From Lithacetigena sp037446255 [NCBI: Coprothermobacterota bacterium] (GTDB taxonomy: Bacteria > Coprothermobacterota > HKB111): 64,000 bases of DNA. The position numbers and the translations under genes are program-made. The notes beneath the pieces were generated by a model that had not been told where the DNA came from, did not search any database, and saw only the letters and a program-made list of their open reading frames with translations. Positions 7,460 through 15,352 of this stretch are shown piece by piece. How positions within the stretch are numbered: the stretch's first letter is position 1; each line of letters opens with the position of its first letter. Where the stretch lies: NCBI GenBank assembly GCA_037446255.1, contig JBBIIY010000005.1, positions 1-64,000 on the forward strand, written 5' to 3'.

Positions 7460-9886
7460 ATGAAGATTATTATAGTTGGTGCCGTAGCCGGTGGAGCTAC
7501 AGCTGCTACCCGTTTAAGAAGAATTAAAGAAGAAGCCTTGATTACAATTTATGAAAGAGGTAATTATGTTTCTTTTGCTAATTGCGGTTTACCCTATCAC
7601 ATTGGTGAAGTTATCAGTAACCGAGATTCTTTAATACTACAAACACCTGATAGTCTAAAAAGTATTTTTAATTTTACAGTCAAGGTTAATCATGAAGTAA
7701 AATCAATTAACCCAAATAATAAAACTGTGAAAGTTAAAAATCTTGATACCAGCGAAGAGTTTGAAGATACCTATGATTACTTGCTACTTTCTCCTGGATC
7801 ACAACCGATAAGACCTGACATCAAAGGTATAGAACTACCGAATATCTTTACTTTGAGAAATATACCGGATATGGATAGCATAATATCGGCAATCTCTCGT
7901 GGTGCCAAGAAAGCGGTGGTGGTAGGTGGTGGATTTATTGGTCTGGAAATGGCAGAAAATTTACATCACCAGGGTTTAGAGGTTTCTATGGTGGAAATGC
8001 TCGATCAAGTATTAACCAGCTTGGATCCTGATATGGCTTCTTATGTTCATCAGGAATTATTGGATAACGATATTAAACTCTTCCTGGGTGAAAAAGTAGA
8101 AGGTTTTGAGAAAAATACTGAAGGACAGATAGAAGTCTTGCTTTCCAGCGGAAGAAGATTAACTACCGATGTGGTTATCCTGGCAATAGGAGTAAAGCCA
8201 GAAGTAGTTTTGGCTCAAGAAGCAGGACTAACCATCGGAAAAAGTGGAGGAATACTGGTTAATGAAAAAATGCAGACCTCCAATGAGTTCATTTACGCCG
8301 TTGGAGATGCTGTAGAAGTATATCACCTGGTTATTGGGGCTTCTACCAGAATTCCTTTAGCTGGAATCGCCAACAAGCAGGCGCGGGTAGCCGCTAACAA
8401 TATTGCTGGTTTGCCTTCTACTTATGAAGGGGCTTTAGGAACCTCTATCGTGAAAGTTTTCAATCTGGTTTGTGCCTCTACTGGTGCAAACATAAGACTG
8501 CTCGATCAATGTCAGATACCCTATAAAACAGCAGTCATACACCCTTACCAGCACGCGGGATATTATCCCGGCGCTTCTATGATGCATATTAAATTAATTT
8601 ATTCACCTGTGGAGGGAAAAGTTCTGGGAGCACAGGTTGTAGGTTTTGATGGGATTGATAAAAAAATTGATGTATTAGCCACTGCTCTAATAAATAAGGC
8701 TACTGTTTATGATTTACAGAACTATGAATTAGCCTATGCTCCTCCTTTCAGCTCGGCCAGAGATCCGATAAACAGTTTAGGTTTTATTGCTGTTAACGAT
8801 ATTACCGGTTTTACCCCTTTGATTGACACCTATTCTCTTAAAAACTGCCTTAATAATAATTACTTTTTACTGGATGTAAGAAACCCAGAGGAAGTACTGG
8901 CTGGTAAAATACCAAACTCCTATAATCTACCTCTTCACGAACTACGCAGTAGATTAAATGAAATTCCCAGAGATAAAACCATAATCTCTTATTGTAAATT
9001 TGGTTTACGAGGGTATCTAGCCCAAAGAATACTGATACAAAATGGTTTTAATGCCTATAATTTGTCTGGTGGATATGACAGCTTTCAAGCCCATTTTAGC
9101 CAACCTGAAACCACCATAAGGAGGTTTTCCGAAACAATAACCATGGAAAAACCGCTAACAACCAATACTTTCAAAGTGAATGCCTGTGGATTACAATGCC
9201 CCGGACCTTTGATGAAACTAAAAGAAGCCGTGTCTAAAGCACAGGTTGGTGAGATTATTGAAATTGAAGCCTCAGACCCTGGATTTTATAAAGATGTACA
9301 ATCTTTCGCTACCTCTTTGAATTTAGAGCTTCTAAATTTGGAAAAAGGGAAAACCATCAAAGCTTCCTTAAAAATCTCGGATTCAAAAAAAGAGGAAACA
9401 TTATCTACTTCTTATAGTAATCAGGTAACTATTGTAGTCTTTTCTAATGATTTAGATAAAGCTATTGCTGCTTTTATCATAGCTAACGGAGCACTGGCCA
9501 TGGGTAAAAATATTTCTATGTTCTTTACTTTCTGGGGTTTAAATGTTCTAAGGAAAGAGGGAAAGGTTGCTGTTAAGAAAAATATAATTGAGAAAATGTT
9601 CGGATTGATGATGCCCAAAGGTTCTCGCAAACTTATTCTCTCCAAAATGCATATGTTAGGTATGGGAACCGGAATGATTAAATGGCTGATGAAAAGTTAT
9701 AATGTAGATTCTCTGGATACTCTTATCAAGTCAACCATAGATAATGGTGGAAAACTGATCGCCTGCACTATGTCCATGAATCTGATGGGGATTAAAAGAG
9801 AAGAACTATTAGAGGGAATTGAAGAAGGCGGAGTGGCCACTTATCTGGGTGATGCTGAAAAAGGTTGTATAAACCTATTCATTTAA
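7460..9886 (+). CDS. CoA-disulfide reductase / rhodanese / TusA / DsrE fusion protein
   Basis: An 808-residue four-module sulfur-handling protein. Residues 1-450 are a pyridine nucleotide-disulfide oxidoreductase of the CoA-disulfide reductase type: FAD motif GAVAGGATAATRLRR, the single redox cysteine C42 in SFANCGLPY, and an NAD(P)H motif VVVGGGFIGLEMAENL. About 455-545 is a rhodanese domain with catalytic-loop cysteine C512 in SYCKFGLRG. About 572-645 is a TusA-like sulfur carrier with C576 and C580 in ACGLQCPGP. About 660-808 is a DsrE/DrsE-like peroxiredoxin-family domain. Such fusions are thought to reduce CoA-disulfide, polysulfide or CoA-persulfide and pass sulfane sulfur between cysteines. 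TAACAGGAG precedes the ATG. All three sulfur-handling cysteines are intact. Confidence 0.9.
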   Translation: MKIIIVGAVAGGATAATRLRRIKEEALITIYERGNYVSFANCGLPYHIGEVISNRDSLILQTPDSLKSIFNFTVKVNHEVKSINPNNKTVKVKNLDTSEEFEDTYDYLLLSPGSQPIRPDIKGIELPNIFTLRNIPDMDSIISAISRGAKKAVVVGGGFIGLEMAENLHHQGLEVSMVEMLDQVLTSLDPDMASYVHQELLDNDIKLFLGEKVEGFEKNTEGQIEVLLSSGRRLTTDVVILAIGVKPEVVLAQEAGLTIGKSGGILVNEKMQTSNEFIYAVGDAVEVYHLVIGASTRIPLAGIANKQARVAANNIAGLPSTYEGALGTSIVKVFNLVCASTGANIRLLDQCQIPYKTAVIHPYQHAGYYPGASMMHIKLIYSPVEGKVLGAQVVGFDGIDKKIDVLATALINKATVYDLQNYELAYAPPFSSARDPINSLGFIAVNDITGFTPLIDTYSLKNCLNNNYFLLDVRNPEEVLAGKIPNSYNLPLHELRSRLNEIPRDKTIISYCKFGLRGYLAQRILIQNGFNAYNLSGGYDSFQAHFSQPETTIRRFSETITMEKPLTTNTFKVNACGLQCPGPLMKLKEAVSKAQVGEIIEIEASDPGFYKDVQSFATSLNLELLNLEKGKTIKASLKISDSKKEETLSTSYSNQVTIVVFSNDLDKAIAAFIIANGALAMGKNISMFFTFWGLNVLRKEGKVAVKKNIIEKMFGLMMPKGSRKLILSKMHMLGMGTGMIKWLMKSYNVDSLDTLIKSTIDNGGKLIACTMSMNLMGIKREELLEGIEEGGVATYLGDAEKGCINLFI

Positions 9887-9915
9887 TATTTCAAAATTTT
9901 TAAGGAGGTGAAACC

Positions 9916-10473
9916 ATGAAAGTAAAAGAAACCATTAACAAAAGAAGGGCTTACCGTTCACTTGACCCGGTAGAAATAACCGAAGAGTTCATCAAGGACC
10001 TGGCTAAGTGTGCTCAACTTACTCCATCCTGTTTTAATAACCAGCCCTGGAGATTCGTTTTTGCTTATGATAAAGAGATTCTCCAGAAACTTTTCACAAC
10101 CATGTCCCGAGGAAATGAATGGACTCATTATGGTTCCATGATTATCGCTGTCTTAAGTAAAAAAGAGCTTGATTGTGATATAAAAGGGCGTGAATATTTT
10201 CTCTTTGACACAGGTATGGCTACTGCTTTTATGATTCTTAGAGCTACCGAACTGGGTTTAGTTGCCCATCCGATTGCCGGGTTCCGTGAAGAAGAGGTAA
10301 AAACCATATTAAATATCCCTGAAGATATGAAAGTGATAACTCTGGTTATTGTAGGAAAACATGCTGATGATATAAAACCTCTGCTTACCGAAAAACAGGT
10401 CAAAGATGAACCGGTAAGACCAGAACGCCTACCCCTGGAAAAGTTTGCTTACTATAATAATTATTCAAGCTGA
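9916..10473 (+). CDS. Nitroreductase family protein
   Basis: 185 residues with the FMN-dependent nitroreductase fold. RRAYRSLDP contains the N-terminal FMN-phosphate arginines; TPSCFNNQPWRFVFA is the second flavin contact; DTGMATAFMILRATELGLVAHPIAGF forms the dimer core. A strong AAGGAGGTGA lies 6 bases before ATG. Family members use NAD(P)H to reduce nitro compounds, flavins or enones; the natural substrate is unknown. It follows the CoA-disulfide reductase fusion by 29 bases and is probably cotranscribed with it. Confidence 0.88.
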   Translation: MKVKETINKRRAYRSLDPVEITEEFIKDLAKCAQLTPSCFNNQPWRFVFAYDKEILQKLFTTMSRGNEWTHYGSMIIAVLSKKELDCDIKGREYFLFDTGMATAFMILRATELGLVAHPIAGFREEEVKTILNIPEDMKVITLVIVGKHADDIKPLLTEKQVKDEPVRPERLPLEKFAYYNNYSS

Positions 10474-10518
10474 TATTTTTCAAGCGTTTATCCTGCAAAT
10501 AAAGTAAGCCCTCTATTT

Positions 10519-10599
10519 GAAAACAAAACGCGGTCCATTGATGGTTTGGTTCTTATCGGTATTGGTATACGGATACTTACTGAGCACCTGTTTTTTTAA
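10519..10599 (+). pseudogene. Apparent C-terminal relic of a MntP-like membrane protein
   Basis: After the nitroreductase stop the same frame continues ENKTRSIDGLVLIGIGIRIL then TEHLFF and a stop. This resembles the final helix of MntP/YtaF-type (DUF204) manganese exporters, which end in a GGLVLIGIGIKILIEHL-like segment. Nothing upstream resembles the rest of such a protein, no start or SD is present, and only about 25 codons survive. The assignment is based on a short remembered pattern and so is tentative. Confidence 0.4.
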
Positions 10600-10638
10600 A
10601 GTATCAATTATTAAACCACCACCAACAGTATTTGAAGT

Positions 10639-11832
10639 TTATATTGCGAACACCTTATTTATCCTTTCCATCGCCCAGTCTAATTCATCTTTAGTAATTA
10701 TAAGTGGTGGGGCAAACCGAACAACATAATCATGAGTTTCTTTACACAATACCCCTTCAAGCATTAATTTCTCACAATAAGGTCTTGCCTTACTATAAAA
10801 TTCCACCCCAATCATAAGTCCCCTACCTCTTACTTCTTTTATGTTCGTGCTCTTGATTTTCTTTAATTGGTTTATGAAGTACTCTCCCATCTGGAAAGAT
10901 TTCTCAACCAATCTTTCTTCTTCAATAACTTCCAGGGCTGCTATGGCACAAGCACAGGCTAAAGGATTGCCCCCAAAGGTTGAACCATGAGAACCTGGTT
11001 CAAAAACCTCTAAAATATCTTTATTGGCCACAACTGCAGATATCGGTATCACTCCACCACCAAGAGCCTTTCCCAGTATATAAACATCAGGAACAACCTT
11101 TTCCCAATCACAACAAAACATCTTTCCGGTTCTCCCCAGACCTGTCTGGATTTCGTCTACCATAAACAAAATGTTATTCTCCTGGCAAATTTCATAAGCT
11201 TCTTTTAAAAATCCCTCTGGAGGGATAATTATTCCACCTTCACCCTGTATTGGCTCTACCAAGAAAGCAGCCGTGTTGGGTGTGATAGAAGCTTTTAAAG
11301 CAGCTGTGTCCCCATAAGGTATAACCTTAAACCCTGGAGTAAAAGCTCCAAAGGCTTTCCTATATTCCTCAGCGGTGCTAAAAGACACTACCGTAACAGT
11401 TCTACCGTGAAAATTACCCTCACAAGCTATAATTTCCGCCTTATCCTGAGGTATATCTTTGTGGTAATAAGCCCATCTACGAGCAGTTTTTATGGCTGTT
11501 TCCACTGCTTCGGTACCGGTGTTCATGGCTAATACCATATCTTTTTTGGTAACTTCAGCAATTTTTTCGTAAAAGGGGCCTAATTGTTCATTATGAAATG
11601 CCCTTGAAGTAAGAGTAACTTTATCAGCCTGATTTTTGAGTGCTTTAATGATTTCGGGATGACAATGACCATGATTTAAGGCCGAATAACAACTGAGCAT
11701 ATCTATATACCTATTTCCTTCAGGGTCAAAAACCCAAACACCCTTAGCTTTGGAAATAACAATCGGTAGTGGTTTATAATTGCTTGCTCCATACTTTTCG
11801 GTTAACTGAATAATTTCCTGACTTTTATCCAC
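10639..11832 (-). CDS. rocD: Ornithine aminotransferase
   Basis: Class III PLP enzyme of 397 residues that converts ornithine and 2-oxoglutarate to glutamate-5-semialdehyde and glutamate. RocD-like landmarks are [20 protein letters not shown] at the N-terminus, [63 protein letters not shown], and [15 protein letters not shown] with the PLP lysine. Start chosen at GTG 11832 because AAGGAG lies 7 bases upstream; a longer frame from GTG 11850 would place that SD inside the gene. It is divergent from the lysine-dehydrogenase-like gene at 12159, which handles chemically similar semialdehydes. Confidence 0.9.
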   Translation of the reverse strand: MDKSQEIIQLTEKYGASNYKPLPIVISKAKGVWVFDPEGNRYIDMLSCYSALNHGHCHPEIIKALKNQADKVTLTSRAFHNEQLGPFYEKIAEVTKKDMVLAMNTGTEAVETAIKTARRWAYYHKDIPQDKAEIIACEGNFHGRTVTVVSFSTAEEYRKAFGAFTPGFKVIPYGDTAALKASITPNTAAFLVEPIQGEGGIIIPPEGFLKEAYEICQENNILFMVDEIQTGLGRTGKMFCCDWEKVVPDVYILGKALGGGVIPISAVVANKDILEVFEPGSHGSTFGGNPLACACAIAALEVIEEERLVEKSFQMGEYFINQLKKIKSTNIKEVRGRGLMIGVEFYSKARPYCEKLMLEGVLCKETHDYVVRFAPPLIITKDELDWAMERINKVFAI

Positions 11833-11986
11833 TTTTATTCTCCTTATCACAAGATGTTTAATATTGTTTTTGTTATAGATGCTTTTTACTGCTTAGCTTT
11901 CAATTCAATGTATTAAATTTAACCATAGATTTTTTTAATTACCTTATTTATTATATAACTTCTAATAATGATTAAAAATAATTTGC

Positions 11987-12060
11987 CTCCCTACCAGGAG
12001 AGGGAAAATATGGAATTGCCACGACTTCTTTTTAAAAGTCTCGCGAAGACGAAAGAGGAG
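11987..12060. repeat. Dispersed repeat family A, copy 1
   Basis: Between rocD and the divergent dehydrogenase. 12015-12045 (ATTGCCACGACTTCTT... TCTCGCG) matches the reverse complement of 24647-24677 with few differences. It contains no credible reading frame. Similar ATTGC/TCGCGA-bounded elements recur at 24.6, 27.2, 41.2, 48.8 and 52.2 kb. Confidence 0.6.
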
Positions 12061-12067
12061 AAAATAG

Positions 12068-12096
12068 TTGAAATAACTACAAAAGCCTGTTATAAT
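12068..12096 (+). promoter_or_regulatory. Strong candidate sigma-A promoter
   Basis: TTGAAA at 12068-12073, a 17-base spacer, and TATAAT at 12091-12096, with a TG one base before the -10 (extended -10). Transcription would start near 12103, giving a leader of about 55 bases to the ATG at 12159. Confidence 0.65.
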
Positions 12097-12112
12097 GTAA
12101 ATATTATTTATA

Positions 12113-12144
12113 GGAGGATGGCGTTTACTTTTTAAATCAGCGCC
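12113..12144 (+). promoter_or_regulatory. Displaced Shine-Dalgarno with hairpin in leader
   Basis: A perfect AGGAGG at 12113-12118 lies 40 bases before the ATG at 12159, too far for normal use. Between them GGCGTT (12120-12125) can pair with AGCGCC (12139-12144), which would bring the SD to roughly 15 bases from the ATG. Alternatively the SD is vestigial; the ATG touching it opens only a five-codon frame (MAFTF). Confidence 0.3.
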
Positions 12145-12158
12145 TTGTTTATAGAATT

Positions 12159-13319
12159 ATGAAATATTTAATACTTGGTGGCGGACTTCAAGGCAGAGCA
12201 CTTGCTTTTGATTTATTGACTTATGACCCTGGTTGCGAAGTTGTAGTTGGTGATAACAACGAGGAAAACCTTGAACTCACTCGCAAATTAATTAAAATCG
12301 GTGGCTTAAGCACTGTTAAAGTTGATGTATTTGATGAAGAGGCAACAGCCAGAGTAATGGAAGGAGTTGATGTTGCCATAAGTTCTTTACCCCATACCTG
12401 GCCCTTTACCGAAAAATTTTACCAGGCAGTGGTAAAAGCTGGTGTTAAAGGTGTTTTAACTGACTACTGGGAATGGCAAAGGCACTACGAATTTGACGAA
12501 CTTTTGAAAAAAGCTAAAACAGCGGTTATCCCCGGATTAGGTATCGTTCCCGGATTTGGAAATATTTGTGTTGGACAGGCGGCTCACGAGTTTGATCAGT
12601 TAGAAGAAGGTGCCATTTACTGTGGTGGATTACCTGTAAGAAAGAACCTTCCTCCCCTTGATTATATGGAAATGTTCATTATGGAAAGCCTTTTTGACCT
12701 TTACTACACTGACCCCCAGATAATTATGGATGGTGAAGTAGTAACCCTTAAATGTGCTGAGGATATTGAGAAATTTTACCTCCCTGGTGTGGGAGAAACT
12801 GAAGCAATATTCACCGATGGTCTTTATAGCCTTCTTAAAACGATGAAAGAAAAGGGTGTAAGAAAACTCACCGAAAAAACCCTAAGGTATCCCGGTCATT
12901 TTGAAAAGGTTGAAATCCTCAGGAGTATCGGTTTTCTGGACAGAGAACCGCTTAAAGTCGGTGAAATAGAGGTATCCCCCAGGCAATTCACTGAAACCCT
13001 GTTTTCCAAAAAACTGAAGAAGATTCCCGGTGAAAGAGATTTTACTTACCTTCTCGTCAGGGTTAAAGGTATGAAAGACGGTAAACGGGTAGAAAAGAAA
13101 TGGGAGATTATGGATTACAGCGACGAAGTCAATGGTTTGACTTCCATGGAAAGAACCACTGCCTATCCTTCTTCCATAGCTGCCATTATTTTGGCACATG
13201 ATAAGTCCGATTTATATGGAATATTAGAACCCGAACTATACTTTATCGGCGACAAATTTAAGAAAATGGTTGATGAACTGGCTTTAAGGGGTATTTTCGT
13301 TTACGAAAGTTTACTTTAA
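12159..13319 (+). CDS. Saccharopine dehydrogenase family protein, lysine 6-dehydrogenase-like
   Basis: 386 residues. An N-terminal Rossmann domain opens with YLILGGGLQGRALAFDLL; VDVAISSLPHTWPF and VPGLGIVPGFGN-like segments (PGLGIVPGFGNICVGQAA) match the NAD-binding and catalytic parts of the saccharopine dehydrogenase superfamily. The length (about 380) and lack of an added C-terminal domain fit L-lysine 6-dehydrogenase, which oxidatively deaminates lysine to 2-aminoadipate semialdehyde; carboxynorspermidine/saccharopine-type reductases are alternatives. It has its own strong promoter and is divergent from rocD. A terminator follows 46 bases after the stop. Confidence 0.75.
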   Translation: MKYLILGGGLQGRALAFDLLTYDPGCEVVVGDNNEENLELTRKLIKIGGLSTVKVDVFDEEATARVMEGVDVAISSLPHTWPFTEKFYQAVVKAGVKGVLTDYWEWQRHYEFDELLKKAKTAVIPGLGIVPGFGNICVGQAAHEFDQLEEGAIYCGGLPVRKNLPPLDYMEMFIMESLFDLYYTDPQIIMDGEVVTLKCAEDIEKFYLPGVGETEAIFTDGLYSLLKTMKEKGVRKLTEKTLRYPGHFEKVEILRSIGFLDREPLKVGEIEVSPRQFTETLFSKKLKKIPGERDFTYLLVRVKGMKDGKRVEKKWEIMDYSDEVNGLTSMERTTAYPSSIAAIILAHDKSDLYGILEPELYFIGDKFKKMVDELALRGIFVYESLL

Positions 13320-13365
13320 GATTAAATTAAATCCTTTTATATTTTTAAGGTAACCAATTCAAATC

Positions 13366-13418
13366 GGGCAGGGGACTACTAAATAAGGATTTCAGCTCTC
13401 CTGCCCATATTTTTTTTC
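13366..13418 (+). terminator. Intrinsic terminator between convergent genes
   Basis: GGGCAGGGGA (13366-13375) pairs with TCTCCTGCCC (13397-13406), 9 of 10 positions, followed by a T8 tract (13411-13418). It serves the plus-strand dehydrogenase; the opposite side lacks a long A-run, so it is chiefly one-directional. Confidence 0.8.
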
Positions 13419-13437
13419 CGGATTTTCTGTTTTAACT

Positions 13438-14649
13438 TTACTCGTATCTTAAAGCCACTATCGGATCAAGCGAAGCTGCCCGATAAGCAGGATAAACCCC
13501 AAATACTACCCCGATGAAGGTTGAAAAAGTAATAGCTACCACTACCGAGTTGGAGGTTATAGCTGAAGGTACGCTAAAATTCTTTAAAACCAGCGAACCT
13601 AAATACGCCATGAGTAAACCTAATAAGCCTCCAGCCAGAGAGAGAAAGACCGCTTCCAACAGAAATTGCGCTAATATATCTTTCCTCCTGGCTCCAACTG
13701 CTTTCCTTATCCCTATTTCGCGGGTCCTTTCTGCTACCGACACCAGCATAATATTCATTATACCGATACCACCAACCAGAAGTGACACTGCGGCAATCCC
13801 CCCTAAAGCCAGGTTTAAAGTACCTATAATGGTTCCGGTAATTTCTAAAATCTGGGATTGCGTTGTCAGGCGAAAATTCTCTTTACCACGAACTTTTTTC
13901 AATAATGTAATAATTTCTTTTTTAACCCTGTCTATCTCTTCCTGACTGCGAACAGACACATAAATGGTGGTTATATTTTCATTATTAGCAATATTCTGCA
14001 TAACCCTATAAGGAACATAGACTTCGGTATCCTGGTTCCCCATCATACTAACGCCTCTTTCTTTAAGAACGCCTATCACCTTGAAAGGCATATCATTTAT
14101 ATAAACGGTTTTATTTAAAGCGTTGCTATTTAATATTTCTGAATATATTTTATAACCGATAATAACTACTTTTTCTTGAGCGTCTTCGTTTCTTTTGCCA
14201 AAGTATTTACCTTCTAAAAGAGGTAGAGAAGCAATCTCGGAATATACATAATTACTTCCTGTCATTTGCACAGATTCCGTAAGACCCGAGTACTTTAAAA
14301 CCCCGCTCCGGGAAATGACCGGAGATATTTTTACACCCTTGATTTTCAATAAAGCATTGTAGTCTTTATTGGTAAGCGGAGTAACTCCCATAAAACCACC
14401 ACCCATCCCCTGAGGACCAATTCTTCTTGTACCAGACCCCTGTATGGGATTGCCGGAAGTTACAAAGATTATGTTGGAACCAAGACTTTCAATCTGCTTG
14501 TTTATATCTAACCTGACACCTTCACCAATAGAGACCATAAGAACAATTGCAAATACCCCGATAAGAATTCCAAGCATGGTCAGGAAATTTCTGGTTTTAT
14601 TGGAGTTAATCGAGTTAAGGACTATTTTTAGAGTATGCGAAATATCCAA
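13438..14649 (-). CDS. MacB-like ABC transporter permease
   Basis: 403 residues of the MacB/FtsX permease family: TM1 at NFLTMLGILIGVFAIVLMV, a large extracytoplasmic MacB_PCD domain (MTGSNYVYSEIASLPLLEGK, GNQDTEVYVPYRV), then three C-terminal membrane helices with VGGIGIMNIMLVSVAERTRE and the coupling motif EIGIRKAVGARRKDI. Start placed at TTG 14649, one base after the ATPase TGA and preceded by AGGGA; the longer frame upstream lies inside the ATPase gene. It partners the ATPase and the adaptor in exporting a peptide, lipid, or drug. Confidence 0.88.
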   Translation of the reverse strand: MDISHTLKIVLNSINSNKTRNFLTMLGILIGVFAIVLMVSIGEGVRLDINKQIESLGSNIIFVTSGNPIQGSGTRRIGPQGMGGGFMGVTPLTNKDYNALLKIKGVKISPVISRSGVLKYSGLTESVQMTGSNYVYSEIASLPLLEGKYFGKRNEDAQEKVVIIGYKIYSEILNSNALNKTVYINDMPFKVIGVLKERGVSMMGNQDTEVYVPYRVMQNIANNENITTIYVSVRSQEEIDRVKKEIITLLKKVRGKENFRLTTQSQILEITGTIIGTLNLALGGIAAVSLLVGGIGIMNIMLVSVAERTREIGIRKAVGARRKDILAQFLLEAVFLSLAGGLLGLLMAYLGSLVLKNFSVPSAITSNSVVVAITFSTFIGVVFGVYPAYRAASLDPIVALRYE

Positions 14650-14650
14650 C

Positions 14651-15352
14651 TCACACTTCCCTGATGGGGTTAAGCAAAACCTCATCTCTAACTACTTCAC
14701 CGTCTTTCAGGTGAATTACTCTGCCAGTATGTTCAGCTAAAAACCGGTCGTGAGTGATTAACAGTACTGTAATACCAGTATCATTTAAATCCTGTAACAG
14801 TTTTATAATTTCTTTACCTGTTTTAGAATCAAGGTTTCCCGTGGGTTCATCGGCTAAAATAAAAGAAGGGTTGGTAACCAGCGCTCGGGCTAAAGCCACC
14901 CTTTGTTGTTCTCCACCAGAAATCTGGCTTGGCCTATGACGCATTCTTTCCTTGAGTCCTACCCTTTCTAACACTTCTTCGGCCTTTTTCCTCCTCAAGA
15001 AAGCAGAAACTCCCTGATAAATTAACGGTAACTCTACATTTTCCACTACTTTGAGTCTTGGTAAGAGATTATAACTTTGAAACACAAACCCCACTTGTTT
15101 GCTTCTTATAAAAGCAAGGTTATTATCATTAAGATTATCTACCCGGCTTCCGGCAATCCAAACTTCACCCTGGGTAGGCCTGTCCAGACAACCTAAAAGA
15201 TTCATCAAGGTGGATTTACCCGACCCTGATGGTCCCATAATCCCTACCAACTCTCCCTGGTTAATTTGAATGCTGACATTGTTAAGGGCTGAAACCTTTA
15301 TGGAATCAAGATTATATACTTTATCCAGGTTTTTCGTTTCTATGACAATCAT
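14651..15352 (-). CDS. MacB/LolD-type ABC transporter ATP-binding protein
   Basis: 233 residues with a complete ABC ATPase: Walker [11 protein letters not shown]-loop [12 protein letters not shown], signature [15 protein letters not shown], Walker [17 protein letters not shown], and switch histidine in LLITHD. The [19 protein letters not shown] segment is typical of the MacB/LolD/YknY group. It overlaps the adaptor stop by 4 bases and abuts the permease, so the three are translated as a coupled unit. Confidence 0.93.
   Translation of the reverse strand: MIVIETKNLDKVYNLDSIKVSALNNVSIQINQGELVGIMGPSGSGKSTLMNLLGCLDRPTQGEVWIAGSRVDNLNDNNLAFIRSKQVGFVFQSYNLLPRLKVVENVELPLIYQGVSAFLRRKKAEEVLERVGLKERMRHRPSQISGGEQQRVALARALVTNPSFILADEPTGNLDSKTGKEIIKLLQDLNDTGITVLLITHDRFLAEHTGRVIHLKDGEVVRDEVLLNPIREV

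Noticed and set aside
10517-10729. Plus-strand open frame of 70 codons
   Set aside because: Lies across the end of rocD in antisense, no SD; the meaningful signal here is the shorter in-frame relic.
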